Assembly: GCA_030512335.1 (NCBI GenBank)
Contig: JAULSU010000006.1
Location: forward strand, 1,302,001-1,366,000
Source: Immersiella caudata
Lineage: Eukaryota > Ascomycota > Sordariomycetes > Sordariales > Lasiosphaeriaceae
Direction: 5' to 3'
Length of the DNA stretch: 64,000 nucleotides
Shown here one piece after another: positions 11,197 through 22,724 of this stretch. The notes beneath the pieces were generated by a model that was not told the origin of the DNA, made no database searches, and saw nothing but the letters and a program-made list of their open reading frames with translations. Numbering within the stretch: the first letter of the stretch is position 1; each line of letters begins with the position of its first letter. The translations under genes were made by a program, and so were the position numbers.

Positions 11197-12320
11197 CATA
11201 ATATGGGGTTGTCACAGATGTCATCTAGCTGAGCGTTCTTGTATAGGGTTTGTCTATGCGGGTTGGGATTATGTCAGACGCTGAGTTCTGTACGGAGTTT
11301 GGAGTTCAAAATTGGTTTCCATAATTTACAGAGATTTGACTGTTACACAACGACTCCGGATTGCGGATTGAGCACTTTGATGTGCGTGACGACATGATCT
11401 CCGTGGTACCACTGTGTTGGATATCACAGGCAGAGGAAAAATGACTGATGGAATCCCGTCTAGATGAGTCATTTGAGTTTAAACCAGTGATGCTCTGAAG
11501 ATTTCCCATAGGATCGAACCTTGCCTTTTCCGTGTTGGTTGACAACCTCTTACTTACGCCCTTGCGGTGACAAGAGCCGAAACTCGCATACTCGAAGAGA
11601 ATCCAAGAATCCGCAAGCGAAGGAGTCATCTAGGACCAGAAACCAACAGCCTTTTCTCAGATGAAGGCTGCGTTGGTGTTCCTTTCGAGGTTTCCTGACA
11701 ATGGCTTTCCTGTGTCACATGAGTTTGTCGCCTGCAGGTCGCTCAAGAATTGGTCGGCTCCGTCCGTCACACCTCCTTCATCACAAGACTAGCGATCTGA
11801 AAGATCTCAGATGCGCTGTGGAAGTGTCAAATTCCGGCAGGGTCCTAATCGCCTACTCATCAACCCCAAAAAAGCACAAATCACACTCACAGATATCACC
11901 GCTGATTTCAAACTTTTATAGCACTCTGATACATTCCATTGCCGGCATCTATATACAGTCGCTCAGCCGTTCCCCATACCATCACCATCTCATGCCATGC
12001 CCTGTGTATCCCCATCCCAGTACATATCCAGCCATCCATATACACATCATCATCAAACCGCACCCCGGCTCCATGCCCCATCCATCTTTTGGTTGTTGTT
12101 GGTTGCCCAAAGGGTATCTCATACGCTCGTTATTTACATGGAAAAAGGGAAAAACGAATGTAGTGAAAAGGAAGAATGGTTTTTATAGGCACAGCCGTAA
12201 AGGTGGTGTTATGTCCTGGTCGAAGTGAATTGGTGTGAATTTTTTTTTGGGTTGGTTGGTACGTCACCGTCTTCGACGGTTGACAAGTCAACCAGTCAGT
12301 CATAGACTGGACTGAGAGAC
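11197..12320. other. Convergent intergenic region, nothing recognised
   Basis: About 1.1 kb between two genes facing each other. It should hold both 3' UTRs. Open frames are short and unsupported, and the + strand from ~11880 to 12170 is rich in C/A and low in complexity. Confidence 0.4.
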
Positions 12321-13607
12321 TTATGCGCTGAAGCGTCGCGCGCTGCGGCGTCCGCTCATGTTGAGGGAGTCGCTCGTTCCGGGGGTGCAGGTGGTTCCGG
12401 GCGCCATGGGGATGACGGGGGACCACTGACCGGAAGCGCAGCGCTGGAAACTGGTGCCGTTAATGCAGTTCCAGGCGCCTTCGTTGGTGCAGGGCCCGGA
12501 GTTGGCGCCCGCCGAAGGGGTGGAAGGACTCGAGCCAGAGCCACTGCCTGGAGCAGGGTTGGTGGTGGTGGGAGCGGGGGGCGCAACGGAGGCAGTCTTG
12601 GTGGCGGTCGAGAAGGTCGTCGCCTCGGAGATCGTCAGGAAGACACCACTAGAAACTTGTGAGCGAGAGCTTGTCAGGGGGGTATTGGGATAGTCTTCGT
12701 AATCATACCCTGGAGCAGTAGTGGGTTGGCTGGTGGGCCTGGGGGGAATACCCGGGTTGGTCGGCTTAGGGGGCTCGACCGTAGGAACGGGGTTGCCCGT
12801 CTTGGGAGGCTCAACAGTGGGAGCAGCCGGTGCGGTGGTCGCTGGGACTGTTGGGATAGCGGCTGTGGTTGTGGGAGCGTCGGGGGCACCACCGGAACCA
12901 CCACCAGGAGCAGCAGCGCCGCAGCTACCAGAGGGAGGCTGCTGAGTGCCACCGTTGTTCTGGACGTCCGGGCCGGCGTCTGGGAAAATGACAGACGACC
13001 CCTCGAGAGTCGTGCAGCCGTTTCCAATGTTGGCCTTGAAAATCTGAGGACGAGACGAGAATGCAACGGCGGCGCGTTGGTTGACCTGTCGGTTGGCGAC
13101 GGCGCCGCTGCCGATCGTGACGGCGGCGCAGTTTTGATAGAGCTCCCGGTTTCCAACGGCATTGAACCACGTCCAAGAGAAAATGGCCGTACCAGTCTGA
13201 GCATCCGAGGGAACGGTGAAGTCGAAGCTTGGCCGGAGGGGACAGTCACCAATGATAGACTCAATGACAGTAAATGTCTTTCCTCCATCGTACGAAAGCG
13301 CAGCTTGGCATGAACCGCCGTTGTGAGCAGCACCACCAGCGATGGTGAAGTTGTAGGTGCCGCCGGGTGCGAACTCAGCGGTAGGCTTGCCAGCGGGCGT
13401 GCCCAGGTCGACGTGATAGCCTTTGCAAGGATAGTTGGAACCATCGTTGCTGAGAGGGGACGTCATCGAGAAGTCGACGTTGGTGGCGTACTGGTTGGCC
13501 TTGGAGCGGAAGGGCGGCGGGTAGATCATCTCCATGTGGGCGGCAGCAAGCTGACCGCCGACAAGAAGAGTGGCCACGAGGCCGGTGAGAGATGTGAACG
13601 AGCGCAT
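12321..13607 (-). CDS. Secreted AA11 lytic polysaccharide monooxygenase with C-terminal X278-like module
   Basis: Single exon, 428 residues. A signal peptide (residues 1-23) ends in LAAA, so the mature protein starts with His24, as needed for the copper histidine brace. The second brace histidine is His95 in AAHNGGSC, and the axial tyrosine is in GNRELYQNCA; these are hallmarks of AA11, copper enzymes that oxidatively cleave chitin. The catalytic domain runs to about residue 175. A long Pro/Thr/Gly/Ser linker (about 200-370) follows, then a Cys-containing module (SGPCTNEGAWNCINGTSFQRC...) of the X278 type often attached to AA11 enzymes and proposed to bind chitin. The tail ends in a basic SGRRSARRFSA stretch. 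Likely used in cell-wall remodelling or chitin scavenging outside the cell. Confidence 0.93.
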   Translation of the reverse strand: MRSFTSLTGLVATLLVGGQLAAAHMEMIYPPPFRSKANQYATNVDFSMTSPLSNDGSNYPCKGYHVDLGTPAGKPTAEFAPGGTYNFTIAGGAAHNGGSCQAALSYDGGKTFTVIESIIGDCPLRPSFDFTVPSDAQTGTAIFSWTWFNAVGNRELYQNCAAVTIGSGAVANRQVNQRAAVAFSSRPQIFKANIGNGCTTLEGSSVIFPDAGPDVQNNGGTQQPPSGSCGAAAPGGGSGGAPDAPTTTAAIPTVPATTAPAAPTVEPPKTGNPVPTVEPPKPTNPGIPPRPTSQPTTAPGYDYEDYPNTPLTSSRSQVSSGVFLTISEATTFSTATKTASVAPPAPTTTNPAPGSGSGSSPSTPSAGANSGPCTNEGAWNCINGTSFQRCASGQWSPVIPMAPGTTCTPGTSDSLNMSGRRSARRFSA

Positions 13608-16600
13608 CTTGGCTTATTCTTGGTGGGGTGTTCTTGAGGTTTTTTTTTTTCTTTCGTGTTGTCGTCTCGTTGCTCGTGAGGTCTTCGTCGAGAAGTTGTA
13701 GTGGTGCAGATCTGGTCTGGAAAACTTGTGGGTTGGAAAAGAGAGAATAGGTTCCCGTGAGCGCTGCTCGTGGGTTTTTAAAAGAGTGAAAATCTTGCGA
13801 ATGAACAACTCGATTGTTGACTGGCAGTCCAGGTGTTCAACAGACAATGGCAAGAAAGAGCGCGTGGTGAGAAGGAGGGTGGGTTTTGTGGTTTTTGAAA
13901 GCAAAGTCGCCAGGGACCAAAAGAATGACCATAAGACAAGTCACAATAGGTGAATAGCCCTTGGGGGAAGTGAATGAGAGACAAAGACCTGCACAGCCGT
14001 AAGGAGAGAAAGGACCAAAAGCCTGAAAGGCGAACAGAGGGAGGCAGGCTTTATGTTTCCATCCGAACGAGTCCTCCCGTTTCCCGCCACAACGATTGGA
14101 CGGCCCATCCTGGAAGGGAGGCACTTGTTTCGGACGCCACCGACCGAACTAGCTGCTTGGATTCTCAAGCGTCCAGACTGCCGCGCGCAGGGCCGGAGTG
14201 GATGCATTATGTGGCCGTGAACGGCGGCAGGTGGAGTGGTTGACCTTTTCGACCCTGGCGCATTGCCATGCTCATGCTAGCCTCATCGAGATCACCAGCG
14301 CCATGATACTTCACAGCCGCCTCTGTGCGCGCCGCAATCTTGGCCAGCGCGCATTCCCATCTGTGCTCGTGTATTTTACGGTTGGGCACAGGGCACCGCG
14401 GGGTCTCGGTCTCTCTCTCGCTGTCGCGCTCTATCGACACATCATCAGGACATCGAACGCTCGCAGTTCGCTCGGTTAGACGGTTGGACACGGAGGCGGC
14501 GCTGTGAGACGACAGCAAGCGGTGGCATCGGCACTCGGATGGCAGATGGCGGGGTATCTTTGGATCTCCGGGCTTGTGCCCCTGCCAAGAGGCCGCCCGG
14601 TAGCGAATGGTAGAGCGGAAGTCGTCTCTTCGACCTGCATTCTGAATCGAAGGAGCTGGGAGACGAGGTCCACAGACGGCGTGGTCAACGAAAATCCTGC
14701 GCGTGGTCAATCCATCGCCCAACGTCCACCCCAGAACGTGGCACCCAATCGAATGGCGCGCCTGCCTTGGCCTTCCAGAAAAGCCCCGGTGCCCCGCCTG
14801 ATTGGCCTGTCAAGTTGCTTAGGTAATGGCAGATCTTGGAGAACCTGGTTGGCACCGCTGAAGTGGGCAAGATCCAAAATCTGAAACATGAACGACCCCT
14901 CTTTTCCCCCCTTTTGCTGTCGAACTGTGCCCCTTGGGCCCTCACACCTTTCCCTTTCCGGATGGCCGCGGCACCGTGGCCTGGCCCGGCCGATTCCACT
15001 GGCCGCCGTCCTTCCAGACCCCAACCACATCCACCACGCCGTGCTTCCGTGAAACCGCGCTTCGGGCTGTCACTGCTGCCAGCTGGCCAAGTCACCAAAC
15101 ATCCCATGGCGGCCTCAGCAGATTGACCCAATGGTCACCCGTTCTCCGTTTCTCCCCAAAAACTAAGAAACCCTCATCACAGTATCGTGGCTGTGATCAA
15201 TCTTTCATCTCGTCCGTACCATGCCCTAATCCATCGGCAGGTCCCGAGCCCCAAATCCCAACCCAAGATCCCCTCCAAGCCGCAACCACAACCCCACCAT
15301 AACCAAAAACCTCCTCCACCACCCCTGAATCGTAAATACCTCCCAGCCCCCAGAATTAACACCATCCCAGCGCAGGCGCCCTCTGCAATGCAAAGCGCAA
15401 GCAGCAAGCAGCAGCAAGCACACCGGCCGCAGCGGCACCGACGGCAGGCCACCGATAACCTAACCCATCCCGACAATTCACTGCATGAACCAGTCCCGCC
15501 AGGAACGCACACACGCACACAACCGCTCCCCCTGAGCTCACGCATCACCTCACTTGCCAAAAAAAAAACAAGAGAAAAAAAAACTTCCTCCCTACCTTGA
15601 TACTCCTTCGTAGCCTTGTCTAGCCTCACCGAATATTCGCAAGAAATCTGCAGCATGCGTACGCTCCATCACTTGCATCGTTTGTCAACTCACATACCAA
15701 CCACCAAGGGGCCCAGCACCCAGTCTTCCCATGCCCCCAGCAAGAAAAAGAGATACTGTAACATACGTGGGGGGATCCTTCACAAATGCCGCTTGCTTTG
15801 CCTTCCTCGCAATGACGCACCCTCCATCCTCCCGATCCTGACTCCACCGCCCAGACGAAACAAGGCGTGATGAGGCGGCGCTGGCCAGCTCAGCTTGACC
15901 AGGGTGGCACCTCAGCTGTCTTTTCAGCTCTATAATTGACCAACCACGAACGGCATAAGAAACACATTCGGGGTTATTCCCTCCTTTCTAGGCGCATCCT
16001 CGATTCCTACGTTGCTACCACTTGCAACAAGACCGGTGGGAGTGGTGAAGAGGTGCAAAAAGCTCTGCTGCGTCTATGCCATGCTTAAATGTAACCATGA
16101 GGCATTGCAGCTCGAAAGGCCGCTATGTGCCCTCCTGCCAACGACATCAAAACTCAAGAACCGGAGTCATGGAAAGCGTAAGTGGGCCATGAGACTAGAT
16201 TAACTATCAACCAGCTGCTTGAGTGACAGTACCTTTGAACCGAAACGTTCTCGGCCATCGACTCATATGACCCTTTCAATACTGATACCTTCACCTTCCT
16301 CTGTTTGCCAGCCGACCTAGGTACCCGATGTCCGTAGGTACGGCTGACACGCAGGCCAAAACAACCGCTACAACTGTGGGCACAATTGTATGTTCATCCG
16401 CTGCCATGCTGCTAGATACATTTGGCATGAATCGATACTGCACCCCCGCGCCAAGTCCCCTCTCCCCGTCTCACCTCAATTTTTGTGTCCATCCTCGTAC
16501 TCGACAGGTTTGCTGACCCCATCTTCTCTGACCTCGAATCGCGTCGAATAGACAACTTCATGGGCTCGACAATTCAAGCCGGAATGTCTCGGAGGCCGCG

Positions 16601-16813
16601 AAACGATGTCAAAAGCTCAAAAGGCTTGAGCAAAGCTAGTCATAATCCCCTCCCTCCCACCCTCCATGCATAGCGAAGCCGTTAACGGGGCCACAAGTTA
16701 CTTCTCAGCTTGATCATCTGGCAAGCTAGTCGAAGTCACTGTCAAACCTGGATAGACAGTCCACATCCTGTTCTGCTCGGAATCGCGTGACAACGTGTCG
16801 CGCTGGGTCCACT
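13608..16813. other. Gene-poor stretch, no supported gene
   Basis: About 3.2 kb. The left ~500 bp should be the promoter and leader of the AA11 gene. Between 15100 and 15900 the + strand is C/A-rich and produces long but compositionally biased open frames on both strands. A few splice-like signals exist on the minus strand around 15600-15840 but no consistent gene model could be built. Nothing else was recognised. Confidence 0.4.
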
Positions 16814-19800
16814 TCACTGAGGTCGTTGGGCTGTGAACTTGCCACCCTGAGGCTGCTGCGGGTAAGCCGGCTGCTGATACGGCATCGCAGGGCTCATCCC
16901 GTAACCCGCTGGCTGTCCCTGGTGAGAGCCTTGGTGAGCCATCATCGGCGCAACCGGTCGACTTGGGCTGGGAAAGCCATTAGATCCCGCCATGGGCTGC
17001 GGAGGGATCGTGCTTGGGGGCATGAATTGCTGGTGACCGGTGTACATTGGAACCTGCGGACCTGCAGAGAGCATGCCAGCGTGGCCCTGGAGAAATTGCT
17101 GCTGAACCATCATAGGGCTGCCCATGTGGTGAGGCTGCTGTGGGATAAACTGAGGGTTGTTGGAGAAGCTGCGGAACTGGCCCATCTGGGGAGCACCAGG
17201 ATTTATGTAAGGCTGCATCACTGGCTGGCTATACTGCATCTGTCCGGGGGTGCCCATAACCGGCGGATAGGCCATTGGCACCTGGCCCATTCGGGGAGAT
17301 GCAAACGACTGCGCAGAGTTCGAGTGCATCATCCGGTGGTCGTCGCCGCTGTTAAACGGCGTGTGCGGACCATGTCCATGCTGAGGCGCGTGCATCTGCA
17401 TGGGTGGCAAATGTGGCGACTGCCTCGGACCCATGCCCTGCGCTCCATGCTGCAGGTGGAACGGGAGCTGGTGCTGATGGGGAGGCAGCTGAGGCATCGC
17501 GTGAGACGGGTTAGGGGTTGCCACCGCTGCGTTGGAGAGAGGCAGCCTCTCAAAGTATTCCTTGTATGTCAGATTGATCGGAGCATCAGGCTTCTCTGCA
17601 TCGTCCAGTACCTGCCGCCAAAGTAGAGGGGTGTCATAAGCCGGCCTGAGACCCTCGTTGTGATCCCACGATCGTCCCTGAGAAGGCTGTTGGAAGCTCT
17701 CGATGTGGCTGAGGATAAAGCACTTCTTAATGTCGATCTGCCTTCTCTTGCGGCGCGTCAGCTGTCCGGCAACAGGTGTAGGATGGACTACAGGCTCGAC
17801 AATGTTGTTGACGGAAGACCGAGGGCTGGATCCCTGGCTGGGGCCCGCCGGCAAAAACGGCTGTGCGAACGCGTTGGGTCTAAACTCATTGGTGAGTGGA
17901 TTGAGCTTGTTGCCCAAGAACGGTGGCTGGAGGCCGCTCACGCGACGGCCGTAGTTGGGATCCACGTTGTTCGCAGGCCCTGTTGGGGGCAACCGCATGT
18001 CCTGCACGCCAGCATGCTGGCCTATGTGCGGGTGTGGGCCCTTTTGCTCCAGGCTGCGAAGTCGCTGTGCGAGATTCCCGGTGGCTTGCCCCTGCGGAGC
18101 CATGTGCGGCGGTGCCCGACCGTTCCGGTTGTTGTACTGTTGATAATGAGGCTGGTTGTTGTATGCGGCGCGGGGGCCTTGATGACGGTTCGGGATTCCA
18201 GACGGAGAGTTCGCATGCTGCGGAGCGGTTGGGCGGGAGGCGGTTTGAGAGTTGACGGCGGGTGTGGTAGCTGGAATAGCAGGCTGCTCGGCTGTGGTTC
18301 TGGCTTGGCTGCTGGCCGTCGTGCTTTCCTTGTCCTTTTGCGCCGCCTCAGCCTTCTTCCGGTTGATCTCCTCCGCGTTGAGAAGTGCCTTCTCCTGGAT
18401 GGCCTTTTGCTTCTCAGGATCCTTGGCGATGATGCCAATCAGATCTGTTGGAACAGGCGTCGACAGCTTGAAGTTTTGCGAGAAGTATCGCAGCTCGTGG
18501 AGTTTGACCTCCTTGTCCTTCGCCGCCTTGGTCCTCATTCTCTTTTCATCACTAGCCCGCTCATTATTGGCGAACTTCTTGAAAGAACTCAAGACTTGCA
18601 ACTCCACAGGTACCTTCTTCTCGTCCTTTTTGGGACCAGTAGCAGCAACAGCAGCAGCTAGGCTCTTGTCGCCTACCTTCGCCTCGGTAGCCTTGACGTT
18701 TGTCTTCTCCGTCTTGCTCTCATTCTCTTTTGTATCCTTTACCTTTGCCTCTGGTTTGGACTCGGATGCAACTTCCGGCGTCTTATTCGCTGCCGCGGAT
18801 GGCTTGGACTCCTCAATCTTGGCGGCCGGCTGCTTTGCCGTCGGGGCCGCCTTCAGCTGTGACGAGATAATAGCAGGATCGACGGGGGCGCCTTTGACGG
18901 TGGTGTGGCCCGTGGGTGCGCGCCGAGCCGGTGGCGTATACTTGTTCTCTCTGCTCGCTAGCGGCGGGAAGTCCTGCCGGCGCACGCCGCTGTATCTTCA
19001 TAAAGTCAGTATTGAAACAGAAGAGATGGGCCAGGAGATGAGACATACTTCTCTTCCTCGTCTCTGTGATCCTCGCCGCCCACAAAATCCATGACGCGCT
19101 CTTCGGCAACGTGCGAAGTCGCAGCAGTGCTACGCTCAATCTCCCGAGCCTTGCGGTCGGCAAAGTTTACACGCTTGTGGTAGTCGGGATGGCTTTTATC
19201 GATGCTAGTCGTGTAAATGTCCTCGTCGTAGGTTGTTTGGACGCCGAACAATTGCTGATTCACAGCGAACTGATCCCACGGCTTCTTGCCGCTCGGCTGC
19301 TCCAAGCTAAAGTCGTTGTCGGGATTGGAATCTGGGACCCATCGCTTGAGCTCCCGCTCGGCACCGAGACGATTGTTGGAGATGGAGGTGTCGGTCTTGA
19401 ACCCGGCCCGGTTGCCTGTGAATATTTGTCAGATCATGCTTGAGAATAGAAGCATCGTCTCGCATACCATTGGGGACCTTGCTGTCACCTTTGCCCGCAT
19501 TGCCAGGCAACACGCGGGCCTCTGTAATCTCCTTCCGCTGGAACGACATCGTGGCCTGCTCCCTTCTGCCGGCCCCGTTGACGATGTCGGCTGAGTTCGG
19601 GAGCTTCTTCTGCGAGACCAGAGTGAGGCGACAAGAAGTGGGCTCCGGTCCGTTGTTCCAGGTGCCCTCGAATTCGGCGCCGCTGGCGAGAGTGATTCGC
19701 ACTCGTTGGCCCTGTGAAAATTGCAGGTTAGATCATTGGATCCAGACCAGAACTTGATTGCGCAGCTGAAGGGATGCGCTGGACGGTCTGCTCGGAGGAG

Positions 19801-20380
19801 GTCGTCGTGAAATTTGTTTCTCTCAGGTGCTGACGGATTCGGCTGTGCGCGCAAGGGCCAAAAAAAAAAGCAAGTCGGCTTACCTCTCGGAGGGAAGCGG
19901 TCACAGACTGCTTATTCTGCGAATTAAAGTTATTTTGAGGGGTTTGCGATCGGCCAGTTATGGGATTCTTGTTCGATGTCCAGGCCCGCTGCTGAACCGG
20001 AGGTTGTCTGTTGCATTTGTGTCAGTGGACGTGGTCGGCTGGTGTGTGGTTGGCAATAAACTGGTTGATGCGAGCTCAGGTTATCGGCGCTGCAATACGA
20101 GCCGATGCCATCAAGGTCAAAAGAGAACAGAGGGGCGGATGGTGGCAGCAAATTTACGCCTTTGTCGCCAGCAGGTGCTGCAGAGGGATGGGATGGTCTG
20201 GAAGGGTCTCGTGTCTCACCTCGCTGTCGTGTTGGAAGAAGCCACCTCTGATGCCCTTGATTTCTGGTCGCTGAGCTTGCTGCTGTACGTGGGCCGCGTG
20301 GTTGGCGACTTAATGTCGGGTGTGGTGGATTGGGACGGAGTCGAGGTGGTGGGTTTTGAGGTTGACGATCGGTCGTCCAT
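16814..20380 (-). CDS. pbp1: Ataxin-2 / Pbp1 homologue (LsmAD protein)
   Basis: Five exons on the minus strand: 20380-20220, 20007-19884, 19711-19468, 19415-19049 and 18989-16814, all with GT-AG borders and phases that join, giving 1,023 residues. Order: a Ser/Thr-rich N terminus starting MDDRSSTSK; a conserved SVTASLRE-GQRVRITLASGAEFEGTW block, the Lsm fold of ataxin-2; then the LsmAD domain (KPWDQFAVNQQLFGV, YTTSIDKSHPDYHKR); then ENGVRRQDFPPL. A long Pro/Gln/Met-rich tail with charged segments follows, expected to be disordered. Homologues bind poly(A)-binding protein and act in mRNA stability, stress granules and TORC1 control in the cytoplasm. The last intron uses the strong GTATGT donor; a one- or two-residue difference at that junction is possible. 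Confidence 0.92.
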
Positions 20381-22724
20381 GCTTCCTACGCTGCTAGTGA
20401 GCGTGTGGTCGCACTTTTGGAAACTTTGGGGGAAAGAGTTGCGGGAGAATGGTGTGGGAACGGCAGAGCAAGTGTTTGTGTGAATTGGACGAATCAGAGG
20501 CGGCCGTGGTGCGACCTGATTGAAGAGCGACAGATCGCCCTGCAGAGGTCCCCGGGGGCCTGCCACGCTACAAATTTTGGCTGGGGCGCCGTCGCTGCTG
20601 GCTCTTGGGGGCGACGCTAAGTATCAAAGGGAAAAGGGGACGGGGATCCGGCAAGCAAAATCATATGGAATACGTGGTAAGGGACGTACAGCAGGTGCAT
20701 CAGGTGTTCTGCGTCTTGCACCGGTCTAGGTGGATGAGCTCGAGTGCCCAACAGTTCACTGCCAAACGGGGTCGTATATCCCGTCGCGATGCTGATGCTG
20801 CCCCGTGGCGGAGTCTAGACGAAGAACCTCCAGCCCCGGATGAAGAAAGTTGAAAGACCTGGCTGGTGCCTGACGCCACGGCGACAGTAACGGTTGCAGC
20901 ACACACCAGGGAGTCGCAAAATGTCAACGGCGAATTTTTTTGAGGCTGTTGTTCGGGAAGGGCGGCGGTCTTCTGAGTGTTGGGCGGGGAAGGCACGAAA
21001 GTTCGACGGGAGCTTGTTGCACGGGAAAGGCAGGGCGAAGGACGGGAGGGCGGCGCGACCGAGCAGAATGTGCGGGACTGCGAGCGGGACAGAAGCGTAA
21101 ACACAGGTGAAGAAAGAGGCGAAAAATGGTTCACAAAGGGTGACCTGGGAAGACAGTCCCTGACGAACACAATGTTCGTTCTCTCTCTCTTTCGAGCTGG
21201 AACGAGGCTTGACGACGAACAGTTGGAACCCAGGCCAGAGAGCGAGACGTCGAAGAAATTCGCTGCTCCATGAAAGCTGGGCAAGCACAATGTCCCGCTA
21301 GTGCGGTTTGAGACAAGTCATTCTTGGCACACAAGGATCGCCAGTGGTTGCACGTGATGTGAATGGGTCCATCAAGCCGAGCCTCTCCTCTCAGGGGAAT
21401 GTGTGATCGCAAACGCAACGACAACTGGTGTTGTACTTTGGTTGTTAAAAAACGCCATGAATACTCATGGAATGTCATCGCTACAGTATGCATGCTTTGC
21501 CCTGGGTAGGTATTATCCCGCGACCTGTACCCAAAAGCACACAGGACAAGTTCCGACAAAGTATGGTGTTGACTTGATGTTCGCCTCGTCGAAATGCAAG
21601 TTGCGAGATTGCTTTATCCATGGCTTTCGAAGAAGCACAGAGCTTCAGTTGCCCCTGCAATTTCTCTAGCTGCCGCAGACCCTGATGGAGAAACAAATGC
21701 TGCGTGTTGTGCTGGGGCTTGCAAGCAGCAAACGGCGTGGGAAACTAGAGCGAGGGCCTGGTTGGTGGTGGTGCGACTTGACTATCTCGCCTTGGCACAC
21801 AGAGAAGCAACGGGGGGTATTGGTTATTGGGTATTGGGCGGGCTCGGGTCGGAGCGAAAAGTGATGCAGTCTCGTGGCCCCTAATTCAGATCTGCGAGGC
21901 CAAAAAAAAAATCTCGCTCCTGCTTCTTTGCTTTTTGGCAGTCGCGCCTTGTCTTTCGACACCAACCCCTTTTCCTGAGCTACCGCGGTTTGTATCAACA
22001 CCTTCCGGGAATTTTCGGGCCTGCAGTCCTCGATCATGCAACCAAACGGGCCGATCGCCGATTTCCCAGGAGATGCCTCCATCCCCAGAGCCCCCATCCA
22101 CCTCGAATTAAAGCTGCATCCTTGTGTCTGGGCGCTGTTACCCCCGCCAGACCCTCCCCTTTGGCTTGAGCCGGACCCCGATATTGTCGGAGCTCGGAGG
22201 GGTGCTGTACCTGCAGTGCTATCACTCTGATGTCACCTCTTGGTGATCTTCAATCGTCGGTGATGGGCAGCCCTTCGAGGTACATTACGGTGCATCCTCG
22301 AGGCTGCATCGGGGTTGAGCTGGTGGACGGATGGGGGTGTTTTACGGCGTTTTCGTGGAGGCGTTCTAGAACCCGCACTGAACGGGAGATCGACGTCATC
22401 CCAGCACTCCAGACGTGTTTGGGATTTTGGTTCCTGCAGCAATCGACCTGCCTGAAAATTGGTAGTCAATTCGGCCGCGGCTCTTGGCTGAATTTCCTCG
22501 CGTCGCGCAAGCCAGGGCCGCCCCTTATCGAAGCTGAACGCTGCCTCGTATCACCGGTCAACCTGAGGCGGGAAGCGTACAAGCACGCTGCGCCGATGCC
22601 CCCCAAAACCATGCACGGCGGCGGCGCTCATCGTGGCGGTACCACTGCCGATACAAAGTAAATACCGGCTCGCCCAGAACACACAAAGGTACCAGCAGTT
22701 TCGGCTTCCCGAGGTTGATCCTAT
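20381..22724. other. Gene-poor stretch upstream of pbp1
   Basis: About 2.3 kb. The proximal part must be the pbp1 promoter and leader. Overlapping open frames on the minus strand at 20700-21290 are not backed by a recognised family, by codon pattern or by splice signals. No other content was identified. Confidence 0.4.

Noticed and set aside
15177..15656. 159-residue open frame on the minus strand
   Set aside because: Composition is extremely Gly/Trp/Cys-biased because the opposite strand is C/A-rich simple sequence. No domain or start context.
15600..15840. Possible small multi-exon minus-strand gene (a coding-like ISCEYSVRLDKATKEYQ piece with AG before and GT after)
   Set aside because: Splice signals exist, but the upstream pieces do not join in phase with a start codon and no family is recognised.
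20700..21290. Overlapping ~160-196-residue frames on the minus strand
   Set aside because: Two mutually exclusive frames of similar length, neither with a known family or good start. They look like chance frames in GC-rich DNA.
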